Below are positions 48,201 to 59,580 of a stretch of 64,000 nucleotides of DNA, in pieces. The notes beneath the pieces were generated by a model that was given only the letters and a program-made list of their open reading frames with translations, searched no databases and was not told where the DNA came from. The position numbers and the translations under genes were made by a program. Source of the DNA: Rhodeus uyekii (lineage: Eukaryota; Chordata; Actinopteri; Cypriniformes; Acheilognathidae); NCBI GenBank assembly GCA_037043235.1, contig JAWRVZ010000038.1, forward strand, positions 3,382,501-3,446,500, read 5' to 3'. Within the stretch, counting starts at the first letter, position 1. Every line of letters begins with the position of its first letter.

Positions 48201-51200
48201 TTGGCACAGGATATATAGTAGTAAGTCATATAGACACAGGTTACCCTCATACTTTGGGGCTGTTTCTGTGCTGCATACCTCCGGCTGTTTTCTGACAGGG
48301 GAAACCATTACAGACATTGATAAAGGAGCACTTGTTTTAGAGTAGGGTTCTCTCCTCCGCAAAAGGTCCCGCTGGAAAAAGTTGTGAATTACGGCTGAAA
48401 AATGACAGTGTCCAAACATATATTGTAGGTCTTGTGAAAAATGTTATGACAGGATCCCTTACAAATGAGTTTATTCAAAGGCTGAGCCCTCCCAGATTAG
48501 TGTCAGTCAAAATGAAATACTTTTTATGGAACAATGTTGTAAAGCTTGATATGTCCACACTGAACTCTTTGCTCGTTCTGCACTCACATATTCACTTTCT
48601 CTGTCTGCATTTCACAGCCAGCATCCAAGTGTTTTCTATAAAATGTGTGTTCTGCATGTTTCTTTGCCTGTTGTGGGATAGGCAATGCTCGGTTAGACCG
48701 TTCTGATCTCTAGGCAGCTCAGGCAGAACGTTCTTCTGGCCAGTTGTGGCATAATGGTAGGCAGTGAGCCAGACTGGCAAAGAGCGACGCCCTGTTATTT
48801 ATAGAGCGATAGAGGGGGTGACCTCATGCAGTTAGGACTGATGCTGGGACTAGGAGACAGGGAGCCCATTCTTCATTTCTGCAGAGGCCCGAGGTCCAAA
48901 TAGACCCTCCACTCACTTCAGATTGGTTTTCATGCTCATACTCTGATTAACATGATGAATACGAGAACTGATCTGATCCCTGATGTGTTGATCCAGGTAA
49001 ACCTTTTGCATGGTTTAACAATTTAGTCCATTGCATGGGAATCTTCTTTGTATGATTTTTTTGTATGCATTATGCAAGTTAATATAGTAAACAGTGAAAG
49101 CAGTGGACTTCTGTATGATAGTCGGAAAATGTACATTTTATTTATTGTGGAAGTGAATGCAATACATTTTGCAAAGGGAAAAATTAATTAAATTCAGCAT
49201 AAAATGGAAATTCACCCCTTCTACTTTCTTAATGATCGTACCGTTCATCCATGGATGTTTCTTTATTTCCTCTGGTGTTGTTTGCTGGACTTTTCCAAAC
49301 ATTTAGTCTGCTTAAACCCTGCCTGTTTCTATTCTAATCAAAAACTGATGGATAGAATCAAGTCCCCTCACTAAATTATTTTTGATTAGAGGACTAGAGA
49401 CATCATATGATCTAGACATGGTCTTTTTGTTTTAGCGTTAACCTGTTTAAAACTGGATTGTATGCAATGTGTAGTTCTGGGTCAGCCCACGTGTCCTTTG
49501 TGCTGAATTTATCAAACATATTGTCGTGGGAGAGGTGAAGACTAACTTGCTTCATCACTGTCCGACACAAACAGACATCCCTCCCTCCTGCGGTCTCTGA
49601 GACTGGGAGTGCAAATGCATTTTTCGGTACACTGACAGCATAAATAGGAATTGCCTCTCAAAGCCGTTATTGTATTAAAGCTATTCCCATCCTGGGACTT
49701 ATAATTTTCGAGTCCTTCTCTTGTAATTTAAGGCGTTTCTCACCTCTTCTAGCTAACACTCAGACCGTATTTTATCTTAAAGGAGTGACTGGAAAGGAGT
49801 CACAGTGGTGCCGTTTGTTTGCTGTAGCCTCTGCCCTCACTACTCATGTTGGGTGTTTTTATAAACACTTAAGTCTCAGGCAGAAAGTTCCCCCTAACAT
49901 TCACCTCCTCAACCATATTTTCCACCAGGTCTCTTTTGAAGAATGGGTACGGAAATTCTTATTCTTCGCGTGGCATGTAAGGAGTGGTCGCTCCTGAGGG
50001 AGATTAAAGGAATGGGGAGGCCGAAAGGGATTTGTCACGTAGGACTGTTCAGCCCTCCATAAAGGTCCCTTTGTGAACTTTATTTCACGATCACCAGGGA
50101 GCAAGTCAGTGCTCATGCCCAATCCAAACAAGCACTTGTGCACTCACACAAACACACACACACAGGTCTGTTGGAACATAGGTGTGGTTGCAGTTATTTT
50201 TATCAAGCCTCCAAGGAGAACATGAGCTCAAAGGAAAGGAAAGAAAGAACGAGTGGGAGAATGAGACTACTGGGTTGGCATACAGGGAGAGAGAGAGAAC
50301 GAAGGATGGAGGTTGAGTGAGGTCCATGTGGCCTGTGCACCAGCTGACGCCAACAGTTTGACAAAAGTTCTTCACTCTGGGTTCTCTAAATAATGCAACA
50401 AGATCTGACCGTGAACGCGCACAGTTGTAGGGCCATTACATCATGGCCCCAGGTACCCTTTAAACAGATTTAGTGGAGGACAGCGGGTGAATGCTCTTTT
50501 ATCTCCAACTCGCTCATTTTATTTTGGTTTCCCGGTCTTCCTCGCAGGGAGTTGTGGAAGTTCTGAGCACTTTGGCAGCTTATGAGGTAAGAAGGTCCGT
50601 GTGAGTTTGTTTTATTGCCAAGGGGGCACTTGTGTATGCCTGCCAACTATGTGAATTTGTTCATTTTGTGCAATAGTGTTACATATCCTGCCATAAAATA
50701 TACCTGCTATGAGGGTTACCGGGCTTTTTCCAGTGGAGTATATGCAGCAGATTGGATTTTAGAGTGGAAAAAGGCTGTGTTTGTTTTGAGTTTAATGAAC
50801 TAATGGAAGGTCAGGCTACATCACTTCTCTCCTCACCAATGCACCTGGAGAACATACTGTACACCGATTTCATTTAGTCTTGCAGAGAAGGTTTATTGGA
50901 TTTCCTGCACCAATTCAAGTCTGAGATGGTACACATATCCAGTCAGTTGAAAACAAAGTGGAAAAAGTGTTATTCAAGTGTCATCTGTGTTGCGTGTTCA
51001 AAAAAAACACATGCAACCTCTCAGATTTGAGATGAAGCCCCTGTGGTCCAAGCTGAAGGGCTTTACGGATGTTGATTAAGGTTTCCGTGGAAACAAGTCT
51101 GTTTGGAGCAGATGGGAAGGAGGAATGGAGCGAGAAAGAGCAATGTCCTCAGCGAGGTTGTAATTGTGACCATACTTCTGAATAATGTTTCCATTACATG

Positions 51201-54151
51201 CAACCAGCCATTTTGGGTCTTAAACTAGCCAAATGCTTGAGAAAGACTTCAGGCCTCATTCACTGAAGACGTTCATGTTCAGTCTTTTCTCCTGAAGATG
51301 TAAAGAACAACCTGAGAATATCCTACAGGGGATTCAAAACGTATTTAAAGGTCATGACACATCAAGCCTACTTTAAAGAACTAGCAGCAAGGAAAGCCAA
51401 ATGTGTCTGGGGCAAAAAGCTGCACTTGAACACGCCACTAAGACTACAGTTGACTGCCAACTAGCATTTGTGTTCTGCGCCTTTATGTGTGGAAATAACT
51501 GTCTGTGTCAGCATGTATCAATAGTCTATATGTAATTCAAAAAGGGAAACCGAAACGAAGACTGCAGAAATACAAACTGTAAACCAAGCAGTGCTGAGCA
51601 CTTTCTTTATTCCATTCAGCTCATGTTATGAAATTTTTTTTTTTTTTTTGCTAAACTGAACAGCCAATCAGAGTCATCTCTCTCACAGACGGCCCCAATG
51701 CTGAATTGGGCTGACTCCCACCGACGTGTGGCTGACTAGAGCCGACGTGTTGAACGCTCTGCAAAACTAACCCAACAGACTCTCCCAAACAGCCTGACAT
51801 TGGCCGACCGTCGGCTTGGTGTGCCATGGCTTTAAAATTGTCCCTCTGAGAGTCATTAACTGTATCTTTTAGTCTTTGTGGTGAAATATTTTTTAATCTC
51901 TGTCCCAGAACAATTTCTGGTCTCTTTTGAAGTCTTTGTTCTTTCGGGTCACATGAGTTGACAAGTGAACCTCTTCTCAGCTTGCCTACCTGAAATCTGA
52001 CTTGCTGAACTCCACAGACTTCCACTGAATTAGAACATCCATCATTCGCAAAGCTGCATTGTACGGTTATGAAATATGTTTTGCTGATTTGATTGAGCTT
52101 TCAGCTACCGGTACTCTCAGGTCTATTTACTCATTTTATCCTTTATAAATTAATTTCACAGATTTCTGCAGATTTTCCCACAAGATCAGCACAGAAAATG
52201 CGAAAACATTTCCAGATTCTGTCTGGGTTTGCTTATGAGACAAAATCTTAATGAATATTTTGTGAAGTATGAACTCTACCCACATCCTGACACTCGCTGT
52301 CCCCCACCGAGGATTTTATTCGGGCTGCATGAATATTCTCTTTATGCCCCTCTGGACACGTTCTGTCTTTGATCTCCCCAAAAACCATGCTCAAATATTC
52401 TTGCAATGCTCACCGCATACAAACATTCACACACAACACATGTGCATCTGTTTACCCTACAATGCAAACCGACAGTTGGCATTGGATGAGTCTTACAAAA
52501 ATGGGATTGTGTGTGTGTGTGAACATTTGAAGATTTGGTTTCATTGTTGAAACACGGGGGCTCACTTGTTACAAAATGATGATGTGTATATGAGCATGTT
52601 TATACTGGTTTTACTTCAAAGTCAAGAAAAGAATAGTCTGTTTTTACAATGTGTTGCATGCTGAACTCAACAAAAATACATTGAAAATGCAATATAAACC
52701 TATTTAATGCAATCTTTTGTCATATGCAATAGGCTTTTATGATCTATTTTGCTTTATTTTCAAGTTTTACATTTATACATTTGGCAGACACTTTAATACA
52801 AAGTGACATCAGTGGGAATCGAACTCATGACCTTGTTGTTGCAAGCACCATTTTCTGTTTAAATTAATATTTTATGTTGCAGCCTAAAATTTTGAAAAAC
52901 TACTTTCCAATTGTTTAAAAAAAACCATATCTGGCTGTGTGATTTATTTATTGTTTTGATGTAAATTTTAACCTCTTTAATCTAAACTAGATTTTATGAC
53001 AATCAAATGTATACAGTAGTGCACCTGCTAGTTCTTAACAGCCCACTCCTGATAACCATTTAGTATTTTATTGGATTTAAAAAAGGAAATACTCAATGTG
53101 TGTATAATTATATGCTGGTCATTTGTTTTGTTTTTAGATAGTTTTTTTTTTTTTGTATATGTACAGACTGGATAGAACTAAAGACCAACATACAAAAATT
53201 TAAGATAAACAACACTAGTATTTAACCATCTCTGTGGCCCAAAAATGGCCCCCAGACATATATTTTGAAACCCCTGGTCCAGAGCGTGACGGTAGCTGCT
53301 GAAAAGAGAAATGTTACATCAGTTTGAAAGCTTTGTGATATTAGCTTTTTATTTTGATGGGTGTATTTGTGAAAAGGAAATGGGCTCTAATGTAAGACCC
53401 AAAACTAAATATGATACTCTGTTGTAATGTGTGTGTGTCCGCCATGAAAGGTGTGCTTTATGTTAAAAGCTAAGATTTACATGTGCGTGACTGAGTGAAA
53501 GTGTGACTCTGAATGTTTTGACTGGGTTCATATTTTGTGTATGGGAATTGTGTAGCTTTTGGAGCTGATCTTTGACCCTTTGTCCTATTTTATGTAGGAG
53601 GCTCCCTTATGGAATAACTTGGTATTGTGTGTCTGTACAAATGTTTGATGAATGGCTGTGTGAACTCTGTGCATTTACAGTACAACATTGTATGTATATT
53701 TGACTTCTGACCCATCTGCCCTGTTTTTAAAAGAGGAAGTGGTTACATGTGAAATGGTCAGGCTGTGTGGTTAAATGTGCTTATCTCTAAGTAAGTTCTG
53801 CCAACTGTGTGTATGCTTCTCTGATTTAAGCTTTTAACCTGTACATGCTCTTTTAAGGAAGAAGAGTATATGTTGTTATAATATGAATTGTTTTTTTTTC
53901 TCCAGAAATGTATTCCCCCCCCCTTTGTGGTGTGGACACATACAAGACATATTTAAGCAAAATATCTAATCTTAAACTGTTTCTCTCTCTTGCCTATAGA
54001 TAGAAGAGGGAGGAAAAGCAGCTCAGTGTAAGAAGTTGAGAGTGGGGGATGAACTGGTGAACATTAATGGCTCTGCTCTCTACGGCTCCCGTCAAGAAGC
54101 TCTCATCCTCATCAAAGGTTCTTACAGGGTTCTCAAAATCGTTGTCCGAAG
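36291..54151 (+). CDS. shroom4: Shroom-family protein, PDZ-encoding 5' exons (best match Shroom4)
   Basis: Shroom proteins bind F-actin and Rho kinase to control apical actomyosin and cell shape. Two coding exons are visible: 36291-36416 and 54000-54151, joined in phase 0; the second ends in phase 2 and the gene continues beyond the window. Together they encode an N-terminal PDZ domain: HVQLNGGAPWGFTLKGG with carboxylate-binding loop WGFTL, GEPLIITK|IEEGGKAAQ, LRVGDELVNINGSAL and YGSRQEALILIKGSYRVLK. The GDELVNING and YGSRQEALILIKGS blocks fit Shroom4 better than Shroom2 or Shroom3 as I remember them. Either ATG of the tandem ATGATG (36291 or 36294) may be used; the second gives METVEQLVSF. 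The ASD1 and ASD2 domains are not in the window. The 17.6-kb intron is rich in repeats. Confidence 0.82.
41721..41868 (-). mobile_element. tRNA-derived SINE
   Basis: Minus strand: tRNA-like head with GGGTTCGATTCCCAAGGAAA (B-box-like) and body ending GCTTTGGATAAAAGCGTCTT. Same family as 19010-19160. Confidence 0.8.
44325..44848. mobile_element. Middle hAT-like element of the nest
   Basis: Ends TAAGGGCCCGTCCACACGG and, reverse-complemented, TTAGGCCACGTCCACACG. Contains an oligo-T run (44426-44443) and is interrupted by the innermost element. Flanking 8-mers match at only about half their positions. Confidence 0.7.
44557..44789. mobile_element. Innermost hAT-like MITE with perfect 8-bp duplication
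   Basis: A 233-bp element with inverted ends CAGTGTTGCCAGATTGG and TAGTGTTGCCAGATTGG, flanked on both sides by AACAGCAA (44549-44556 and 44790-44797). The 8-bp target duplication and CAG-type terminus are the hAT signature. Confidence 0.88.
45817..45885 (+). promoter_or_regulatory. Candidate alternative promoter/first exon in shroom4 intron
   Basis: TTTAAAAG (45817-45824) is followed by a locally GC-rich, non-repetitive stretch and a donor-like CTGAG|GTAGCG at 45885/45886. It has the layout of a TATA-type start with a short noncoding exon, but nothing else supports use. Confidence 0.2.
46823..46870. repeat. Perfect 22-bp inverted repeat with 4-nt loop
   Basis: 46823-46844 (AATCCTTTGACAAGGATTTC plus AG) and 46849-46870 are exact reverse complements around TTGG. 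Pairing stops abruptly at both outer ends. Confidence 0.95.
50548..50586 (+). other. Candidate 39-nt in-frame shroom4 microexon
   Basis: A pyrimidine-rich acceptor (GGTCTTCCTCGCAG) and a near-consensus donor (GAG|GTAAGA) bracket 39 nt encoding GVVEVLSTLAAYE. Flanking shroom4 exons meet in phase 0, so inclusion would keep the frame and add 13 residues between ...LIITK and IEEGG of the PDZ domain. It may equally be a chance decoy pair. Confidence 0.25.
51349..51831. mobile_element. TTAA-flanked DNA transposon (MITE)
   Basis: Ends AGGTCATGACACATCAAGCC and, reverse-complemented, AGCCATGGCACACCAAGCC. TTAA lies immediately outside both ends (51345-51348, 51832-51835), as expected for piggyBac or Kolobok-type insertion; the TIR also recalls Harbinger-type MITEs. 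A minus-strand frame of 124 codons overlaps it but shows no recognised domain. Confidence 0.65.
52770..52857 (-). mobile_element. tRNA-derived SINE, truncated
   Basis: Minus strand keeps CTTGCAACAACAAGGTCATG and GAGTTCGATTCCCACTG (B-box-like) and a shortened body; the 5' part of the head is lost. Same family as 19010 and 41721. Confidence 0.65.
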
Positions 54152-54603
54152 GTATGCTTTCCCAGACATTTACACAGAAGTTGCAGTCACATTTACTGTT
54201 GTTCTGCAAATTTTTGAATGTGAAATCCAGAAATGTGACTTGGGGGACAAAACATTTCTTTGTGCAAATATTGTATCAGGTTCAGTTTGTCGTGAAAATG
54301 AGCATTTATGCATTTGAGATGCATGTTTTGTGTGGAAAAGTCCTAATGCTGAGCATCGTCGCGCGCATTTTACAGGAAATATTCTAATGACAGCCTCTCA
54401 TAAAACAGTCATGCGGTTCCAACCCCTTTATCGGCCCTTAACTCGTTCATTCTCTCAGCGTCGTTTGGTTTGGCTGCATCATTCACCACAGTGATACTTT
54501 TAGAAGTGATTTACAGCGGTTTTACCTCCTGTTGTAAACATTAATTGTTATCGCTATTGTTCACGTAGTGAAATATATACGTACAGTAGCTCTAAGCAGT
54601 AAC

Positions 54604-54890
54604 TGTCACGGTTCATAAATTCATTGTCTCCTATTTCTGCGTGTGTGTGTGTGGGAGCACTGACACACCTGATTCTCATATCATCTGCCTATTTAGTTCA
54701 CTTCTCTCCACTCTTGTCTTGTCGAGTCCTCCGTTTGCGGCTCCCGCGCATTCGTTCGTGGCTCCCACGTGTTCGTTCGCTTCCGCGGCTCCCGTTTGTG
54801 ATACACCTCTGGATTATCACTTTGTTTGTTTTCTGCACTATTATAATAAATTCACTCATTTGCTCTTGAATCCTTGGTTTTTTGCAGCAT
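54604..54890 (+). mobile_element. Possible solo LTR (Gypsy-like)
   Basis: Starts TGTCACGGTTCA, has a CpG-rich centre with tandem GGCTCCCG/CGTTCGTGGCTCCC motifs, an AATAAA (about 54844) and a T-rich end, the layout of a fish Gypsy-type LTR. No internal coding region and no second LTR is present. The right border and target duplication are uncertain. Confidence 0.45.
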
Positions 54891-55149
54891 GACCAGAAGA
54901 GACAGTAAAATCTATTTTCATATTCTAGTGGTTGGGAGGAGATATATTCAAACTACTTCACTGTAAAATGTAAATGTCTACTTTTTAATACATTTAGAGA
55001 TTATATTGACATAGTGTTCCCTTCAGTTTATTGCTTAAATATTCTTTACTTGTCTTAAAAAGGTCTTAAATTTACCTTTAAAAAATCCTGAAGAAACTTT
55101 GGGATTGACAATAGACAATATATGTTTTTAGTTGCATATAAACTAACTT

Positions 55150-55331
55150 AAGATGAGGTCACATTTACCATTCCTCAGCCAATTTTCAAAGACAAAGTCC
55201 AGTCATTTCAAAAGGAGTTTTGCATCAAGGGGAAAAATTTCCCTGTGAAGATTCTGCATTGGGTTTAGTTTATCATGCAAATTCGCTGTGTTAACCAAAA
55301 TAACTACCGGTAATATCATTTGCACCTTTAT
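55150..55331. mobile_element. MITE, left copy of an adjacent pair
   Basis: Starts TAAGATGAGGTCACATTTAC and ends TATCATTTGCACCTTTA; related along its length to the copy at 55388-55563 (shared TATCATGCAAATTCGC-like and GCACCTTTATAGTGAA blocks). Confidence 0.5.
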
Positions 55332-55387
55332 AGTGAAACTGGCATTTTGATGTGGACGCACACATGCATGCATATAAGCTAACTTAA

Positions 55388-55563
55388 GGTGCGGTCACAT
55401 TTTCGTAGACACAATCTGGTCATTATGCAAATTCGCCTCTTTGACCAGCAGAATGCTGGTTTGCAATTGATTTACTGTGCAGGCTTCAAGCGTCACTATA
55501 CGATCAGTAATATACAATGGACCTTTTTTACTCACAAAAGTATGCTAATGTGATTGCACCTTT
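55388..55563. mobile_element. MITE, right copy of an adjacent pair
   Basis: Starts TTAAGGTGCGGTCACATTT and ends AATGTGATTGCACCTTTA, giving about 14-bp inverted ends. Same family as 55150-55331. Confidence 0.55.
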
Positions 55564-56843
55564 ATAATGAAGCTGTCACTTTGACTTCTGAAATATCACA
55601 CCTAGAGAATGTGACCAGGATATGCAATGTTTCGCATTGGCTAAATCCACCAGTAGCCTGTGATTAAGTGTCTGTTGTTTATTTTAGCTGGCGTGATGCA
55701 AGTTGACATCAGCAGAGTTTGGCAGACAGGAGAAAATTGACTGACACACCCTGTTTGACTCACTCACAGAAGCCTGATCTAGAATCCAATTTTCTGACAT
55801 GAATATTACTTCTAAATGTTTGGACATAAATGTTTAAACTGCATCCAGGTCAGTGTTGGTCCGTTCAGTCTGACCACAGGGGTTTTTCCCTTTTCCAGGG
55901 ATCTGGACAATCAAAGTGTCATGTGATAGTGCCTCACTGTGGCTGTGTGCAGAGTGGCAGTTGAGGCGTCTAACCAACGCATGCGCACACTTGCAAACAT
56001 TTAAAGAATTTTAGTGATGCACCCACATGCGGTTGGTGATAAATGTTTACCTTTTATTGCTAGCTTTATGTGTGCGGGGTAAATGAGGTGCTGTTGTTGA
56101 GTCTGGACTGGACGTCCATTCGGCTGAGTCCAGCACATTCCAGTGTGTTGAGGCCTCACTGCATTAGTAGCTACCAGACAACTGAGTGTACGTCCCACAC
56201 TCCTCCCTCTTTCATCTTCTTCTCCTCTCTCATTTATTTATGCTGTCCTCCCTTCCTCCCACTCTATAAACCCACAATCTCCTGTCTTCATTCTTTTCAC
56301 CAACAGTCTCAATAAAAATCTCTACAACTTTTATAACCTCATTCTTTAACATCAGTCTGTAGCCTCTCAACATTTTCTAACTTGTATAACCCCATTTTAT
56401 ATTCTTTGAATCGTTTAATTTTAACATTTTAGTAGGTTTCTTACACATGCCTATCGTTTCACTTCAAAAGACATTGATTCATCCTTTAGGGTTTTATTAT
56501 GGATTACTATTGTGCTTGTTTTGTGTGCTTTTTGAGGCGTCAACTTTTGGGATACTTTCCACTTTCGTTATATAGGTATGGTAGACAATTCATCTGAAGA
56601 AATCTCACACCTGGTACAGCATAAAGAGTGAGTGAGACATTTTTAGGTTGGTGTATCCCTTGAACTTAATTTTATAGTTTCTCAACAGTTTATAACTTTT
56701 GAAACCTAAATCTCTAACCTGAGTATGCTGTAACATCTATTTACCTGCTTATTAGAGATTTACATGTTACCTTTCTAAATTTTATGTGTTATGCTTTTAT
56801 CTTACACTCGTATAAATCTAATTTTTATACATTTTGCTTGCAC

Positions 56844-57230
56844 TACAGTGATCCCACGTTTATCGCAGTTAATGTGGACCGGAACCCCCCCCCCGCGATT
56901 GGTGAAAATCTGCGTAGTAGGATCAGCCAATCAGCTCACGGGATACATCTACTCGTGCTCTAATTTGTCGATCTCGCGCTGGGAACCAATCACGTGTCTT
57001 GCCTGAGTGCCCGTGGGTGTGTACAAAGCCTCTGAGAGAGTTTCTCTCTATGTCTGGCATCCTGGGAAACCATTTCTCGCGTATCACGATAAAACAAAGC
57101 TGCTTTCCGCAATATGGCTGCCGATATGAGGGTATTGTTGAACTTTTATTTTTCGATGAATATTTTTGAAAAATCTGCGATGCACTGAAGTCGCGAAACT
57201 TGAACCGCGAAGTGGCGAGGGATTACTGTA
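56844..57230. mobile_element. TA-flanked MITE (Tc1/mariner superfamily, pogo/Tigger-like ends)
   Basis: Ends TACAGTGATCCCACGTTTATCG and, reverse-complemented, TACAGTAATCCCTCGCCACTTCGCGG. TA at both edges fits Tc1/mariner-superfamily insertion. The interior is unusually rich in CpG for the region. Confidence 0.75.
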
Positions 57231-59539
57231 TTAAATATAGTCTTTAGCAAATCTCTAAATATCCATTATGCATGCTGTTCAATGTTCAGTTCAGACCAAA
57301 TTGTATTAAATTTTAATATCTACCGTAGTGGTATCAGCTAGAATTGTATTATTGATGTTTTCTTAATAAACCCATTCTTGAACCTCTTAAGTATGCTTTA
57401 ACTTGTGTATACCATTATTCTGAAGCCTTTAAACGGTTTCTAACTTTAATAACCTCCTTCTCCAGCTCCAATATTCTTTAACGTCTGTGACCTCATTTTA
57501 TAATCTCTCATCATTTTTTAACCTTTCAACGATCATCTAACCTCTTGACATTCTCTATTTATCTTATCTGTTGTAAATAAACCATTTCAATATGCTGTTT
57601 ATTTTTGTCCATACTCGAACACTAACCCCTCACTCACAAGATTCTCAAGACTTCTCAGAAGACGTTGTTTCTTTTTTCTTTTTTTAGAGCAAAACACTAG
57701 TTTCTTGAGTGCATTTGAAGTATGTGAATTTAGAATTATAGTCCCAGACTGTAAACATGCTTTTAGCCAAAGAAAAATCTGAACTTTTAAACCTCCAGGT
57801 TTAGGATAGCCATCCAAACACCAGCTCTGCAGAAGCTAGCCACAGAGTCAGAGGTTCAGGAGTGAGAGATGGAAAAAAATTCCTTTTCTTTTTACATCCG
57901 TTTATTTGGCTGCAAGTCAGAAATGCTGCAGTCTTAGTGCTATTACTCTGCCTGTGGTTTCTCTCTTGCCGTGATTTTATAGGCAGCACATCCTATTCTG
58001 TGTATGTGATAATTTTTTATTTTTTTTGTATTTTTCTATTTGTGGGTTTGAACCCTAGTCACACCATTGTCGAACCGACTTTTCATAGTCACTCTTCCTC
58101 ACCTTTAACCTTTAGCAAAAAACACTATTGACCTTTCTGCATCATCTAGTGTTGTTGTATCAGCTTTCTACGGTTGTGTGTATTAAAGAGATTCTTCAAG
58201 GCTGGTTTTGGCTGAAAGCAGCTTAAGTATGACTATCTTTATGTGAGGTTTTTGTAATGGTGTGTTTGTGTGTGCGCATCTTTGGATGTCAGTAAAGGTC
58301 ACATGCATCATGCAGGGCTCGTTTCCACCTCCATTTAACAGCCAAGGAATGTATGACTGTTCAGTTAGTGCTACGATAGAGATGTTGTTTTCTGTGTGTG
58401 TGTTTAATGCTTACTTCCCTGCCAGTCATTAGCAATTTACTTTAAACTAGTTTTCGCAGTATAGATGGTTTGAGGAAACGACATCGTATTCTAAGAAGAA
58501 TAAAATCAGTGGTTTTGTGTCAACACAAATCTTGTGCAAATCAGTGGTTTTCAACTGACTCCAAGCCCCTCCTTTGTCCAAGGCTATGCTGAAATGTACT
58601 TCTGATGTAATAAGTAAGGAGTAATTGACTTTGGGCCATTGAATTACTGAGAAATAGTGCATACTTGACGTGGTTATTCTTCCACAGTAATTCAAAGGTC
58701 CGGAATCAGTTGTTTTGCTTATACCAGCTAGTAACAGAGTCTTGAGCCATTGATGGGCAGTTCTTGAGAGAGAATGAGACTGAGAGAGAGGGAGAATTAC
58801 CCGAGTATGTGCAGCTTTCAACAGTGTTTGATAGCAGTGTCTAATAATTGCATAGCTGTACATTTTAACTGCTTCAAAAATTGTGAAATTGCCACCTCAC
58901 TACTGATGAAATGTCCTGTAATTATTTTGTTTTAAACTGTCAATCGCAGGTCAATGGTCGCAAGTTTCTGTCTGTGTGCAAGTGTGTGACTACTGTGTGT
59001 GTGTGTGCAGAGAGTAGGAAAAAGCCTGCTTTCCTTAGAAAATACAAGGTAATTTAGTATGAAATTATTGTGATCATCCTATTCTCATATTTGTGTTGTT
59101 TTGGTTCATTGGTATGTAAATAACTTGTATGGCATGTCGACAAACATGGAACTACTATTTTTACTACTTTTTTTAGCACTTTAGGTAAGATTATATTAAT
59201 ATAACAAAACTGTACATCATAGTTTGATTTCACTGAGACATCATAATGCTTTTTCAAATTAATCTGCATTAAAGCACAAAATTGCATAATTTTAAAGATT
59301 TTCAGTCACTAATTTGTACTGAAAGCATAACAGGATCATGCAAGCACACACCATGAGTAATAAATGCATGACTTTGCAGTTGTTTGTGGATAAATGGATT
59401 ACTAGATATAGACTAAGTCTCAAAAAGGATTTTTGTTGTTGTTTTGGCACCAGGCTTATGTTAAAAAATGACTGTATGTAAGTGCATTTAGTGACTGTCA
59501 ATCAGAAAGAAATGTATCAATAAACATTTTCAACAAACA

Positions 59540-59543
<4 letters not shown>

Positions 59544-59578
<35 letters not shown>
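59544..59578. repeat. (CA)n microsatellite
   Basis: About 35 bases of CA repeat. Confidence 0.9.

Positions 59579-59580
<2 letters not shown>

Larger units (their letters stand above)
36417..53999 (+). other. First large intron of shroom4
   Basis: No recognised protein-coding exon of another gene. Contains a SINE (41721-41868), a hAT nest (43441-44937), a candidate alternative start (45817-45885), a perfect hairpin (46823-46870), a candidate microexon (50548-50586), a TTAA-flanked element (51349-51831) and a second SINE (52770-52857). The stretches 36.5-38.5, 38.6-40.8, 47-50.5 and 52.9-53.9 kb show mainly AT-rich unique-looking sequence, with a C10-12 run near 38530. Confidence 0.7.

Noticed and set aside
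51651..52025. 124-codon minus-strand open frame
   Set aside because: It straddles the right end of a TTAA-flanked transposon, so it is not an independent gene.
54641..54892. Overlapping 81- and 83-codon frames
   Set aside because: They lie within an LTR-like segment with tandem GC-rich motifs and do not resemble retroelement proteins.
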